From: CAVWDU01 sp963753815 | GTDB lineage: Bacteria > Pseudomonadota > Gammaproteobacteria > Pseudomonadales > Halieaceae | Assembly (NCBI GenBank): GCA_963753815.1 | Contig: CAVWDU010000007.1 | Coordinates: forward strand, 1 to 64,000 | Direction: 5' to 3' | Length of the DNA stretch: 64,000 bases | Notes under the pieces: model-generated | What the model was told of the DNA's origin: nothing | The model's database searches: none | What the model saw: the letters and a program-made list of their open reading frames with translations, nothing else | Translations under genes and position numbers: made by a program | In this document: one piece after another, positions 53,534 to 63,658 of the stretch | How the letters are laid out: each line of letters starts with the position of its first letter | Numbering within the stretch: position 1 is the first letter of the stretch

Positions 53534-55198
53534 CTAACGCCTTGCCGCCGCACTGGATTCGCGGATGGATTTGAATTCGGAGCCGGCCTTCCACTGCGGC
53601 CAGCGGGTCGAATTGCCGAGATCCTCAACCAGTTGGCGAATCAGTTCGACGTCCTGAACGGCGCCGGCCAGATCCCAGTCCGCGGACCAGGCATCGCAGG
53701 GCTTGTGGTAACAATTGCCGACATAATCGGCAATCCACTGGTTGCCGGCCTCCCTGCCGCCCTCCACCAGATCGGCGCCGCCGGCGATGCCCATGATCAG
53801 CAGCACCGGCACGCCCGCTCGCGCCAAAGAAAAATGATCGGCACGGTAGAACAGCCCGTTTTCGGGCAGGTTTTCCTCGGTCACATCGCGACCCTGGCCC
53901 TTGGCGAGGCGCGCCATATCGTCCTCCAGCTCACTCTGGCCTTTACCCACGAGAATCACGTCTCGGGCGCGCCCGGCGGTTTGCAGGATGTCGAGCGTAA
54001 AGTTGGCCACGGTTGTCGCCAGGGGGTATACCGGCTGGCTCGCATAAGCCTTGGAACCTATCAGGCCGGATTCCTCCGCGGTCCAGAAGGCGAATACAAC
54101 ACTGCGCGCAAGCGGCGGCCCCGCTTTCAGCACCCGCGCGATCTCGAGCACCCCGGCACTGCCGAGAGCATCGTCGTTGGCTCCCGGGCGAACGACGCGC
54201 CCCTGCGGGTCCGGCTCACCGATACCGTAGGCGTCCCAGTGCGCAGACACCATGATGAACTCATCGGGGCGTGCAGCACCGGGAAGCAGTCCGAGCACGT
54301 TGCGGCTCTCAAAGCGAGTGAGTTCTACCGCCAGGTCGGCGCTGAACGACACGCCTTGCAACTCGAAGGCCTCGAAATCGGGCTTGCGAGCCGCCACACG
54401 CAGCGCATCCAGGTCCTGGCCCGCCATCGCCAGCAGTTTCGTGGCAGTGTCGTGGTGCAGCCAGCCCTGGACCGTGATCGAATCCTCCGCCGCAAGATCA
54501 CCGTCCAGCGCTACCTGTTCGCCCGCCCCTGCCGCCGCGACACTCCAGTCATAACCCGCCGCTTCCGTTTCGTGAATGACCACTGCACCAAACGCTCCGC
54601 GGCGGGCGGCCTCCTCGTATTTGTACGCCCAACGGCCGTAGTAGGTCATGCGGCGGCCACCGAACCGACCCGCCACCGGCTCGCCGGGCGCAGCGGCGAA
54701 ATCCGGGTCGTTTACCAGGAATACCGCCAGCTTGCCGGTCAGGTCGATATCGCCGTAGTCATCCCAGTCCTGCTCGGGCGCATCGGCGCCGAAACCGACG
54801 AACACCACAGGCACATCCTGTACTTCGATCGACTCAAGCGGCAGCGCCGTCCTGAGTTCAACCGTCTCGCCCTGCGCCAGGGGGAGTTGACGGTTCCCGC
54901 CTGTAAAACCCATGACCGCCGGGGCCTGAACCCGCGTCCGCAGCATCGGTACATCCTGCGTCCAACTGCCGTTCGCACCGCCGGGCTGCAGCCCGATTGC
55001 ACGCAGCCGTTCCACGAGGTATTCCACCGTCCTGGTCTCGCCGGGCGTGCCGGGCGCGCGGCCTTCAAAGGCATCCGAGGCCATCGTTTTCACAATCGAC
55101 GACATCGATTCGGCATCGATGGGCGGGCGGGCACTCTCTGCGGCAAGCGTGCCGGGGACGATGAGGAGGGTGAGTAAAACTGCCAGGCGTCTCAACAT
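53534..55198 (-). CDS. M28-family zinc peptidase, exported
   Basis: The protein is 554 residues with a signal peptide (about 1-20). A PA-type insert (about 120-270) lies inside an M28 peptidase domain. Zinc ligands and catalytic Glu are in VSAHWDAYG (about 318), GANDDALGSAG (about 340) and FWTAEESGLIGS (about 375). It is likely an aminopeptidase or carboxypeptidase in the periplasm. I chose the ATG at 55198. The frame opens at a TTG at 55207. Confidence 0.9.
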   Translation of the reverse strand: MLRRLAVLLTLLIVPGTLAAESARPPIDAESMSSIVKTMASDAFEGRAPGTPGETRTVEYLVERLRAIGLQPGGANGSWTQDVPMLRTRVQAPAVMGFTGGNRQLPLAQGETVELRTALPLESIEVQDVPVVFVGFGADAPEQDWDDYGDIDLTGKLAVFLVNDPDFAAAPGEPVAGRFGGRRMTYYGRWAYKYEEAARRGAFGAVVIHETEAAGYDWSVAAAGAGEQVALDGDLAAEDSITVQGWLHHDTATKLLAMAGQDLDALRVAARKPDFEAFELQGVSFSADLAVELTRFESRNVLGLLPGAARPDEFIMVSAHWDAYGIGEPDPQGRVVRPGANDDALGSAGVLEIARVLKAGPPLARSVVFAFWTAEESGLIGSKAYASQPVYPLATTVANFTLDILQTAGRARDVILVGKGQSELEDDMARLAKGQGRDVTEENLPENGLFYRADHFSLARAGVPVLLIMGIAGGADLVEGGREAGNQWIADYVGNCYHKPCDAWSADWDLAGAVQDVELIRQLVEDLGNSTRWPQWKAGSEFKSIRESSAAARR

Positions 55199-55445
55199 AT
55201 CGCGCAATCCCTGATAACGAAGATGATGTCAGGGTAGCGTATCCCCCATCCGGAATCAGCCATAACGGTATTGAAGTAGCAGGGCTGTAAAACCAGGCGG
55301 CGAAGCAGTGTCACCTGGCGCTGTGCGATCAGCCAGGTCGAAAACCGGACGCCCGCCAGACGGTACTGTGATCACCCCGCCAGGACTGCTATATTCGCTG
55401 GTTAAGAAATCCACGCCTGCAAGTCACTCCCACAGGGATTATTCA

Positions 55446-57617
55446 ATGCGAACATTGCACCCGAGCCAGGTGCTGCTGGCGGGGCTGGTGGCCTGCGCTC
55501 AACTGGCCATGGCCCAGCCCAGCGCCGTACTGGAGGAAGTCATCGTCACGGCCCGCAAGCAGGTCGAAACGGTGCAGGACATACCGCTGACGGTGAATGT
55601 GGTCAGCGGCGAACTGCTCAATAACTTCACCATTCGCGACAGCTGGGACCTCGCCGACACGGTCCCCGGCCTCACGATCCAGCACACACCCCAGAACCTG
55701 GCACAGGTCACCCTGCGTGGGCTGGGTACCGGTTCTGCAGGAGAGAGCCTGGACCAATCGGTCGGGTTGTTCATCGACGGTATCTGGGCCGGTCGCATCC
55801 GCGAATTTCAGACCGCGTTGTACGACGTGAAGCGGGTGGAAATCATCAAGGGGACGCAGACGACCCAGCTCGGCAAGAACACCAGCCTGGGTGCGATCAG
55901 CGTGATCACGCGCAGACCCGGGGACGAACTTGGCGGCTATCTGCAGGCAGACTACGAGTTAGAGTTCGACAGTAGCTACGTCAACGGCGCTCTGAACGTG
56001 CCTACCGGTTTCGGCAACTACCGCCTGGCTTTCAATGCCGTCGATGAGGGCGCCTACGTGCGCAACACCGCGACCGGAAACGAAGTACCCGAGCGCGAGC
56101 AGCTCACCGGGCGCTTGTCGGCCGCGTTCGAAATCGGCGGCAGTGGCAACCTGCTGCTGAGCTACCAGTACGACGATCTGGAGATCAATGGCGACAGCTT
56201 CCAGCCGGACCGCGACAGCACCGGCTTCATCGCCGGCATGGACCCCACCGCCGACATCGGGCTGGACGGGCGCAAGACCGCCTTCACCCGCTACGGCCGC
56301 AGCGGGGAAGCTGGTGACAAGCAGTATGCCAGCCGCATCGTCGCCCTGTACGAGCAGGCCCTGGGGGACTACCAATTCACCTCCCTGAGCGGCTGGTCGG
56401 ATTACAGCAACTCGCGCTTCATCGATGCCGATTTCCTGTCAGTGGACTACCTCACGACCACTTACGGCAGCGAGTACGAGCAGTTCAGCCAGGAATTTCG
56501 ACTTGCCTCACCGACCGGCGGACGCTTCAATTACATCGCTGGTCTGCTCTACCTGGATGGCACCCTGGATTTCGATTCCATCACCGACTCAAGCTTCCCG
56601 CCGCCTTACACGGTAGGCCCGCTGCTCATCGACAACGCATCCCGGCGTTTCTACACCCAGGATACCGAGTTGTGGTCGCTGTTCGGCCAGGGCACGCTGG
56701 ACATCGCGGAGCGATGGCAGCTCACCCTCGGGTTGCGTTACACGGACGAAGAGAAAGACGCGGTATGGGAACGGGTCTGGCTGCGTTCGGGCGGCCCCCT
56801 CGCCGACCCGCTCGCCAACCTGTTTTCCCCGGTCGTTCCCGCGACCCCGCTGAACCGGAAGGAAGACAACCTCGACGGATCCATCAACCTGCAATACGAC
56901 ATCAATGACGACGCCATGGGCTTCGTGTCCTGGGCCACGGGCAGCAAAAGCGGCGGGTTCTCGACCGAGGTCGCCTTGCCGGACGATGCCGAGTACGAGA
57001 CCGAAGAGGCGGAGACCATTGAGATCGGCTTCAAGTGGGGTCTCGCGGGCGGCGGCGCGCTGCTCAACGCATCGCTGTTCTACACCGAAATCGACGACTT
57101 CCAGATCGTGTCTTTCGTCGGCAACGGCTTTCAGCTGGACTCGGTGCCGGCGGAATCGCGGGGCGTGGAGTTCGAGGGACGATGGCTGGCACTCCCGGGG
57201 CTGGTGCTCGCCGCATCCGCGACTTACGCCGAGGCGGAAAATACCGACACCGGACTGCGCCTGCCCTACGCGCCGGAATGGTCGGGCAACCTCAACCTTA
57301 GCTGGGCCCGGCCCTGGGCGGACACGGGCCTGCAGTGGAAGGTAGACGCCCAGCTTAACTATCGCAGCGAGCAGTTCACCCAGAGCGGCGAAACCTTCGA
57401 GGATGGCTCCCTGCTGCTGTTCGACCTGCGCCTCGCGCTGGCTTCAGGCGACGGCTGGGAACTGGCACTGCTGGGGCGCAACCTGCTGGACGAATCCAGC
57501 TCCTTTGGCTTTGACTTCCCCTACTTCGGCGGCCTGGTGGTGCCCGCCGGGGAGGCAACGATCGGCAGCGTTACCCGGCCCAGGACACTGGCACTGCAGG
57601 CGCGCTACACGTTCTAA
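55446..57617 (+). CDS. TonB-dependent outer-membrane receptor
   Basis: The protein is 723 residues with a signal peptide (about 1-23). A plug domain starts EEVIVTARKQVETVQDIPLT and contains LRGLGTGSAGESLDQSVGLF and VEIIKGTQTTQLGKNTSLGA. A 22-strand barrel follows, ending in the terminal Phe (LQARYTF). It is the Caulobacter/sphingomonad-like class that imports large carbon compounds. The ligand is unknown. The ATG follows AGGGA. Confidence 0.93.
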   Translation: MRTLHPSQVLLAGLVACAQLAMAQPSAVLEEVIVTARKQVETVQDIPLTVNVVSGELLNNFTIRDSWDLADTVPGLTIQHTPQNLAQVTLRGLGTGSAGESLDQSVGLFIDGIWAGRIREFQTALYDVKRVEIIKGTQTTQLGKNTSLGAISVITRRPGDELGGYLQADYELEFDSSYVNGALNVPTGFGNYRLAFNAVDEGAYVRNTATGNEVPEREQLTGRLSAAFEIGGSGNLLLSYQYDDLEINGDSFQPDRDSTGFIAGMDPTADIGLDGRKTAFTRYGRSGEAGDKQYASRIVALYEQALGDYQFTSLSGWSDYSNSRFIDADFLSVDYLTTTYGSEYEQFSQEFRLASPTGGRFNYIAGLLYLDGTLDFDSITDSSFPPPYTVGPLLIDNASRRFYTQDTELWSLFGQGTLDIAERWQLTLGLRYTDEEKDAVWERVWLRSGGPLADPLANLFSPVVPATPLNRKEDNLDGSINLQYDINDDAMGFVSWATGSKSGGFSTEVALPDDAEYETEEAETIEIGFKWGLAGGGALLNASLFYTEIDDFQIVSFVGNGFQLDSVPAESRGVEFEGRWLALPGLVLAASATYAEAENTDTGLRLPYAPEWSGNLNLSWARPWADTGLQWKVDAQLNYRSEQFTQSGETFEDGSLLLFDLRLALASGDGWELALLGRNLLDESSSFGFDFPYFGGLVVPAGEATIGSVTRPRTLALQARYTF

Positions 57618-57803
57618 CGTAACCACGCATACCGATTCCCGCGGCCTGCACAAACCCGAAGTTCATCTTCGATAAACTGCAAGGCCAAAACCTCGCCTGC
57701 CGGCCCGGTCTCCGGGTGACAATGGAGATCAGCGCCGTGTTTACTCATCAAGCTGCCCGCGCAGTGCTGGCCGCCATCCATACCCTGCTCCGCGGACAAG
57801 GTT

Positions 57804-59082
57804 TCAACGCCGCTTTCTCCGACGCTTCTTCTTCACGCTGAAATCGTCTGACAGGGTTTCCATAAAGGCGACGATTGCATCCTCCTCCGCATCAGACAGC
57901 CCCAGGTTTCCGACCTCAGCTGTATTTACATTATCCAGCACTTCCGCTGGCGGCCAGCAATCCTGCTTGAGCGCCTCGGATTCAGTGGGCATCGGGTCGG
58001 CGCACACCGGCTTGACGTCCCGGGTGTTGTGGAAATGTATGACGCCCTTCAAACTTTTGAAGTAGCCATTATGCGTGAAAGCCCTGGTAGCGCCTTTCCC
58101 GAATCGCTTACCGACGTTTCTGAGTGTCGGCACTTTGTGCTTGCCGAGGTTTTCATCGGCCATGGCCGCCCACTCAGGCCGGGTTGCCAGGAAACCGCCC
58201 AGCCCGGGGTCCACCCAGCTTGCGCCCTCGGGATTAACCGGCAGGCCGTCGTCCAGATATTCCTTATTCATCCGGTAGAACGGGTTCTCCGGATTTTTCG
58301 GACCCCCGAGATTGTCGAAGGTAAAATCGGTAAAGGCGGAACCTTCGCCGGTCGGGTGGCACGCAGAACACATGGCTTCACCCTCGAAAAGCGCCAGACC
58401 CAACGCCTCCTGTTCTGTCAGCTCCGCGTCACCGGCCAGCCAGGCATCGTATTTTGAAGAAAACTGATTCACCTCGCTCGAGGCCTCGTAGGCAGCAATC
58501 GAAAGCCCGAGGCGGTCGTAGGTAGCGTCGATCCCGGCGTCACTGCAGTCCAGTGACCCGGGACCCCAGACCTGCTCGAAAAGATCTGCATAGGATGAAC
58601 GGACGACCTGCTCGCAGACGGCCTGCTTACTCGGGTTGTTCTGCTCGACGGGGTTCAGGAAAGGCTCCAGCGCCTGGTCCGCCGCGGGTTCGCCGAGCCG
58701 TCTCGCCGGTTGCTCGCCCATCCCAGAAATTTCCACCGACAAAGCGTTCCTCGGCCTCGTCGTAGTAGAAAACAGGGCTGAGTGTCGCGTAGGCGCTACT
58801 GGGCGGTTTGCGATTACCGAATCGTGTCGGGATCGCGCCCCGGTAGACCGCTCCATGCTTGTTGATCCCCACGATCGGCCCGGTCCACCCCGTATCCGGA
58901 TCGTGACAGCTCGCGCATGACATCCAGTCAGGGCTCGAAATCTTGTCGAAGAACAAACGCTTGCCCAACCGTTCCTGCGGCGTCAGGTCACTCGCCAAAA
59001 TCGCCTGCGGCGCCGCGCCAAGCGCTGCAACCAAGGCGCCCGCCAGCAAGCCTCGCATTGACGTTCTTCTCGCACACCGCAT
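57804..59082 (-). pseudogene. Diheme cytochrome c peroxidase-like protein, frameshifted
   Basis: The signal peptide and first heme site (WMSCASCHDPDTGW) are in one frame, ending near 58700. The second heme site (AMCSACHPTGEG) and the rest (GKHKVPTLRNVGKRFGKGAT) are in another. The break is at GGCGAGACGGCTCGG; dropping one base restores FWDGRATGERLGEPAADQ. The restored length of about 425 residues is normal for MauG/CcpA-type enzymes, which reduce peroxide in the periplasm. Only one lesion is seen, so a sequencing error is possible. The ATG at 59082 follows GGAG. Confidence 0.85.
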
Positions 59083-59277
59083 CTCACTGATCTCCATGGT
59101 AACTACTACTCTTAGCTAGAAAATAGCAGGAGGACATCGGGCTGTGATTGATAATTGTCAGGCCACTTAAAAACAATTGGAATTTGACGAAATAAGCTCT
59201 GTGCAGTTTATTCTGGTTTTTTCCCGACAGGCCTGAAGCAGGAATCGCTGTGCGCCGCAGGCACTCATGATTGTGCC

Positions 59278-59385
59278 TCAGGGCAGCAACCAGCGGATGA
59301 TACCGGCGAGAAACAAAACGACCGCGACACCGGCGCACCACAGGCCGACGAACCAGAACCAGCGCCTGGACCGGGGAGCGTTCAC
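59278..59385 (-). CDS. DUF2474 small membrane protein
   Basis: The protein is 35 residues from a GTG directly after the cydB stop: VNAPRSRRWFWFVGLWCAGV, then AVVLFLAGIIRWLLP. A single membrane helix after a basic start is the DUF2474 pattern, found with cyanide-insensitive bd oxidases. It may be a small oxidase subunit like CydX. It ends at a TGA at 59278. Confidence 0.8.
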   Translation of the reverse strand: MNAPRSRRWFWFVGLWCAGVAVVLFLAGIIRWLLP

Positions 59386-60387
59386 TCAGTGGTATCCCTG
59401 TTCCGGGTCGAGTTTGCCGCGGAACACCCAGTAGGCGTAGGCCGTATAAGCCAGGATGGTGGGGATGAGCACCACGGCCCCGACCAGCATGAACAGCTGA
59501 CTGCTGCGGGGGGCCGCGGCTTCCCAGATCGTCACCTCCGTCGGGATGAGATACGGCCACATCGAGACACAGAGGCCCACGAACGACAGCGCGAACAACC
59601 CCACCGTTATGGCGAACGGTGTCAAATCGTCTCCGGGCTCGCGCAGTGACCGGAACAACAGTACCGTAAGCGCCGCCACGGCAAGGGGTACCGGGGCCAG
59701 CAGCACAACCGCCGGCATGTTAAACCAGCGCTGGTAGTAGGCGGCATCGAGAAACGGGGTTGCAAGGCTGACCAGCGCGATCATCGCCACGGTACCGAGC
59801 CCGGCATAGCGCGCAAACTGTCGCGCCCTGGCCTGGACCTCGCCCTCGGTTTTCAGGATCAGCCAGCAGGCGCCCAGCAGCGTGTAGCCAACCAGAACGG
59901 CTGCGCCGCAGAGCAGTGTGAACGGGGTGAGCCAGTCGTACCAGCCGCCACCGTAACCACGACCGTCAACGGCCACTCCCTGGAGGATGGTTCCCAGGGC
60001 GATTCCCTGCGCCAGCGCCGCGACCACGGAGCCGCAGATAAAGGCGCGGTCCCACCAGCGCTCCCATCGACGCGTACGCCAGCGGTATTCGAACGCCACA
60101 CCGCGGAATACCAGCGCCAGCAGCATCGCCGTGATCGGGGCATACAACGCGGTCATGTAGATGCTGTAGGCCATCGGAAAGGCCGCAAACAGGCCACCCC
60201 CGCCAAGTACCAGCCAGGTCTCATTGCCATCCCAGACCGGCGCCACGCTGTTCATCAGCAGGTCACGGTCGCGCTTGTCGGGAAAGAACGCGAACAACAC
60301 GCCGATACCCAAATCGAAACCGTCAAGTACCACGTAGACGAACACGGCGAAGACCAGTATCCCCGCCCACACCACCGCGATGTCCAT
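59386..60387 (-). CDS. cydB: Cytochrome bd ubiquinol oxidase subunit II
   Basis: The protein is 333 residues from the ATG at 60387, with about eight helices. It starts MDIAVVWAGILVFAVFVYVV and continues LDGFDLGIGVLFAF, and NSVAPVWDGNETWLVLGGGG is diagnostic. It starts four bases after the cydA stop and is followed directly by a DUF2474 gene. With CydA it reduces oxygen to water using quinol. The DUF2474 partner suggests the CIO (cyanide-insensitive) type. Confidence 0.93.
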   Translation of the reverse strand: MDIAVVWAGILVFAVFVYVVLDGFDLGIGVLFAFFPDKRDRDLLMNSVAPVWDGNETWLVLGGGGLFAAFPMAYSIYMTALYAPITAMLLALVFRGVAFEYRWRTRRWERWWDRAFICGSVVAALAQGIALGTILQGVAVDGRGYGGGWYDWLTPFTLLCGAAVLVGYTLLGACWLILKTEGEVQARARQFARYAGLGTVAMIALVSLATPFLDAAYYQRWFNMPAVVLLAPVPLAVAALTVLLFRSLREPGDDLTPFAITVGLFALSFVGLCVSMWPYLIPTEVTIWEAAAPRSSQLFMLVGAVVLIPTILAYTAYAYWVFRGKLDPEQGYH

Positions 60388-60391
60388 CCCG

Positions 60392-61800
60392 CTAACCCAC
60401 CGTGCCGACGAGGTCATCGCCACCGGCGAGCAGGCCGGTACTGCGCAACGGCCCCTCCTCCGCCACTTTCGGCAAATCACCGACCGGTGGCTTCGACATC
60501 AGCCGCAGCACGTAAAATACGCCCGCGCCGAACACGACGAAATAGACCGCGATAAAGACCAGCAGGGAGGTGGCGACTGCCGGCGCTGCGATGGGCGAAA
60601 CGGACTGGGCGGTCGTCAGCTCCCCGTAGATCGTAAACGGCTGACGCCCGACCTCGGTGGTAATCCAGCCCGCGATCACCGCGACCAGTCCGGACGGTGC
60701 CAGCAACAGGGCACTGCGATGCAGGCCGCGTGATTCGAACAATCGCCCGCGGAATCGACACCAGAGGCTCCACAGGCCCAGGGCCACCATCGCGAAGCCG
60801 ATCCCGATCATCACGCGGAAGGCCCAGAATACGATGGCCACCGGCGGTTGTTCGTCGTCGGGCACCGTATCTAGCCCGGCAAGCGGGGCGTTCAGGTCGT
60901 GCTTCAGTACCAGCGACGACAGCTTTGGTATCTCGAGCGCGTAGTCGATCCGCTGTTCGGCGTCATTGGGCAGGCCGAACAGAATCAAGGGCGCCCCTTC
61001 CGGGTAGCTCTGGTAGTGACCCTCCATCGCCATCACCTTCACCGGCTGGTGCTCCAGCGTATTGAGCCCGTGAAGATCACCCAGGACGACCTGCAGGGGC
61101 GCGACCAGCGCCGCCATCCACATGGCCATGGAGAACATGCGCTTCACGGCGGCGTTACTACCCCGGCCGCGCAGCAGGTGCCACGCGCCGACACCGCCGA
61201 CCATGAAGGCCGTGGTCAGGTAGGAGGCCGTCAGGGTGTGGGCAAGCCGGTAGGGGAAGCTGGGGTTGAAGATGATCGCCAGCCAGTCCTCGGGCACGAA
61301 CTGGCCGTTTTCGGCCACTGAAAAACCGGCCGGAGTCTGCATCCAGCTGTTCACCGACAGAATCCAGGTGGCGGAAATCGCCGTACCGAGTGCTACCATC
61401 ACGCAGGCAAACATGTGCAGGCGGTCGCCGACTTTTTCCGGCCGAACAGCATGATGCCGAGGAACCCGGCCTCCATGAAGAAGGCGGTCAGCACCTCGTA
61501 GGCCATGAGCGGCCCGATAACAGGGCCCGCCCGGTCGGAGAAGACGGACCAGTTGGTGCCGAACTGGTAGGACATGGTGATCCCTGACACCACACCCATG
61601 GCGAATATGATGGCGAAGATTTTCAGCCAGTAGCGGAACAGGTCGAGATAGACTGCATCCCGGCTCTTCAGCCAAAGGGCGTTGAGCACCATAAGGTAGC
61701 TGGCCAGTCCGATGGACAGGGACGGGAAAATGAAATGGAAGGCCACGGTGAACGCGAATTGCAGCCGGGCAAGAATGAGTGCGTCAAACGCTTCGAACAT
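60392..61800 (-). pseudogene. cydA: Cytochrome bd oxidase subunit I, single frameshift
   Basis: The first frame runs from MFEAFDALILARLQFAFTVA to FLGIMLFGRKK, then shifts in a run of five A (61433-61437, read T on the plus strand). Adding one base gives GRKKVGDRLHMFACVMVALG and the full rest, including GWITTEVGRQPFTIYGELTT (quinol-loop region). The restored length of about 470 residues is normal for a short-Q-loop CydA/CioA. The rest is perfectly conserved, so a read error or very recent mutation is more likely than decay. Confidence 0.87.
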
Positions 61801-61868
61801 GCTCTTTCGATGGCTAAGTGTGTGTAAATGTTACGCAAAGTAACGCTATTTGGACTGGTGCACCAACA

Positions 61869-63405
61869 ATGACTGCAGCGAATACCTTACCCTGGCGCGA
61901 CACCCTGATCGCAATCATCGGTGCAACGATGATCGCGATTGGCGCCTGGCGTCTCGCGGCGGCAGCCGGCGCGGTGGAGATCGAACGGGTGAGCCACGGG
62001 GGCTCACCCGTTACCCTGTTCCGCCCTGCCGGTAACACCGGGCCCGCACCCGTGGTGCTGATCAGCCATGGCTTCGCCGGCTCCCAGCAGCTCATGCAAT
62101 CCTTTGCGCTCACCCTCGCCCGCAACGGCTATCTCGCCATCACGTTCGACTACTTCGGGCACGGCAGGCATCCCGAGGCCCTGCGGGGCGACGTTACGAA
62201 AATCGAGGGTGCGACCCGCATGCTGGTCGAGCAGACGCGCGACATCGCTGACTACGCCTCTGGCCTGCCCGGGGCCACCGGAGAACTCGCCCTGCTGGGC
62301 CATTCCATGGCGTCCGACATCATTGTGCGCTACGCCCTGACAGACCCGCGCGTCCGTGCGACTGTTGCCGTGTCCATGTTTTCGACAGCGGTTACCGCGG
62401 ATGCGCCGGCCAACCTGCTGGTTATCGTCGGAGGCTGGGAGGGGTACCTGAAAGCGGAGGCGCTAAGGGTCCAGGGGATGGTCACCCACTCACCCGCAGA
62501 GGCGGTGACCGTCGGTGATGTGACCGACGGCAGCGCCCGCCGGGTCGTGTTTGCCGACGGCGTGGAACACGTCGGTGTGCTGTACAGCACCCAGGCCCAG
62601 CGCGAGGCCCTGCAGTGGCTCGATCAGGTCTTCGAACGTGTGGGTGCCGGCGGTGTCGCGCGGCGCGGCCCGGCCATTGTCCTGCTGCTGGCGGGACTGA
62701 TCGTGCTGGCCTGGCCGTTGAGCCGCTGCCTGCCTCGAGTGGTCTCACAACCCGTGGGGGCGTCGCTGGCCTGGCGCCAACTGCTGCCGGCCGGATTGCT
62801 GCCGGCGCTGGTCACGCCCCTGCTGCTCAAGCCACTGCCGGCGGATTTTCTCGGTGTACTGGTGGGCGGCTACCTCGCCGGGCACTTCCTCGTCTACGGC
62901 CTGGTGTCCGCGCTCGTGCTCGCCTGGATCAACCGCGCCCGGCAACGGCCCCGGACGCGGGTGTACTACGCAAAATTGCTCGTCGCATGCACACTGGCCA
63001 CACTCTATTTCGCCGGCGTGTTTGCACTGGCCCTGGACACTCATGTCACCTCCTACGCGATCACCGCCACGCGGCTGCCCCTGGTGCTGGCAACACTGGT
63101 GGGCACGCTGGTGTACTTCCTGGCCGACGAATGGCTGGTACACGGCGAGGTCACGGCACGGGGCGGCCACCTGTTCACCCGGGTTTGTTTCCTGCTGTCT
63201 CTCGGCCTCGCGGTGGCGCTATCCTTCGAAGACCTGTTCTTCCTGCTCATCATCTCGGCGGTGATCGCCGTGTACTTTCCTCGTCTACGGCCTGTTCAGC
63301 CGCTGGGTGTACCAGAGCACCGGGCACCCGGCCGTGGGTGCCATCGCCAACGCGGTGAGTTTTGCCTGGGCGCTGGGAGCGGTGTTCCCGTTTCTGGCGG
63401 CCTGA
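61869..63405 (+). pseudogene. Membrane alpha/beta hydrolase, single frameshift near the end
   Basis: About 511 residues if corrected. An N-terminal membrane helix (about 12-35) precedes an alpha/beta-hydrolase domain with VLISHGFAGS, LLGHSMASD (Ser) and GVEHVGVLYS (His), to about residue 265. About seven membrane helices follow. At 63276-63278 an extra T shifts the frame. Without it the sequence ends VYFLVYGLFSRWVYQSTGHP, then AVGAIANAVSFAWALGAVFP and FLAA with a TGA at 63403. The uncorrected frame reaches 63446 with a non-hydrophobic, Arg/Gly-rich tail, so the shift is probably artefactual or recent. Confidence 0.75.
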
Positions 63406-63658
63406 CGGTGTCGAGCGGGACGGAGATCCCGAAGCGCCACCGGTGATCGTGGGGCTGGCCAGGCATCACCGCCTGCGGGCCAATTGCCAGTTGAAGGGAA
63501 ATGGGTTGCGTTCTACACTGCGCTGGTTTTGCCAGTGGAACATTGGCACTTCATGCCGAAAGGCCGTCTATCCACCAGGCAGTTGAGACCGGCGAAGCGG
63601 CTGACTCGGGGCGACCATCGGCTTCGATTCACGGTCACACGGCTGAGAGAATGCGACA

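Noticed and set aside
53633..55177. 514-residue plus-strand frame
   Set aside because: Antisense of the M28 peptidase. The His/Arg-rich sequence has no domain, while the minus strand shows a full zinc-peptidase site.
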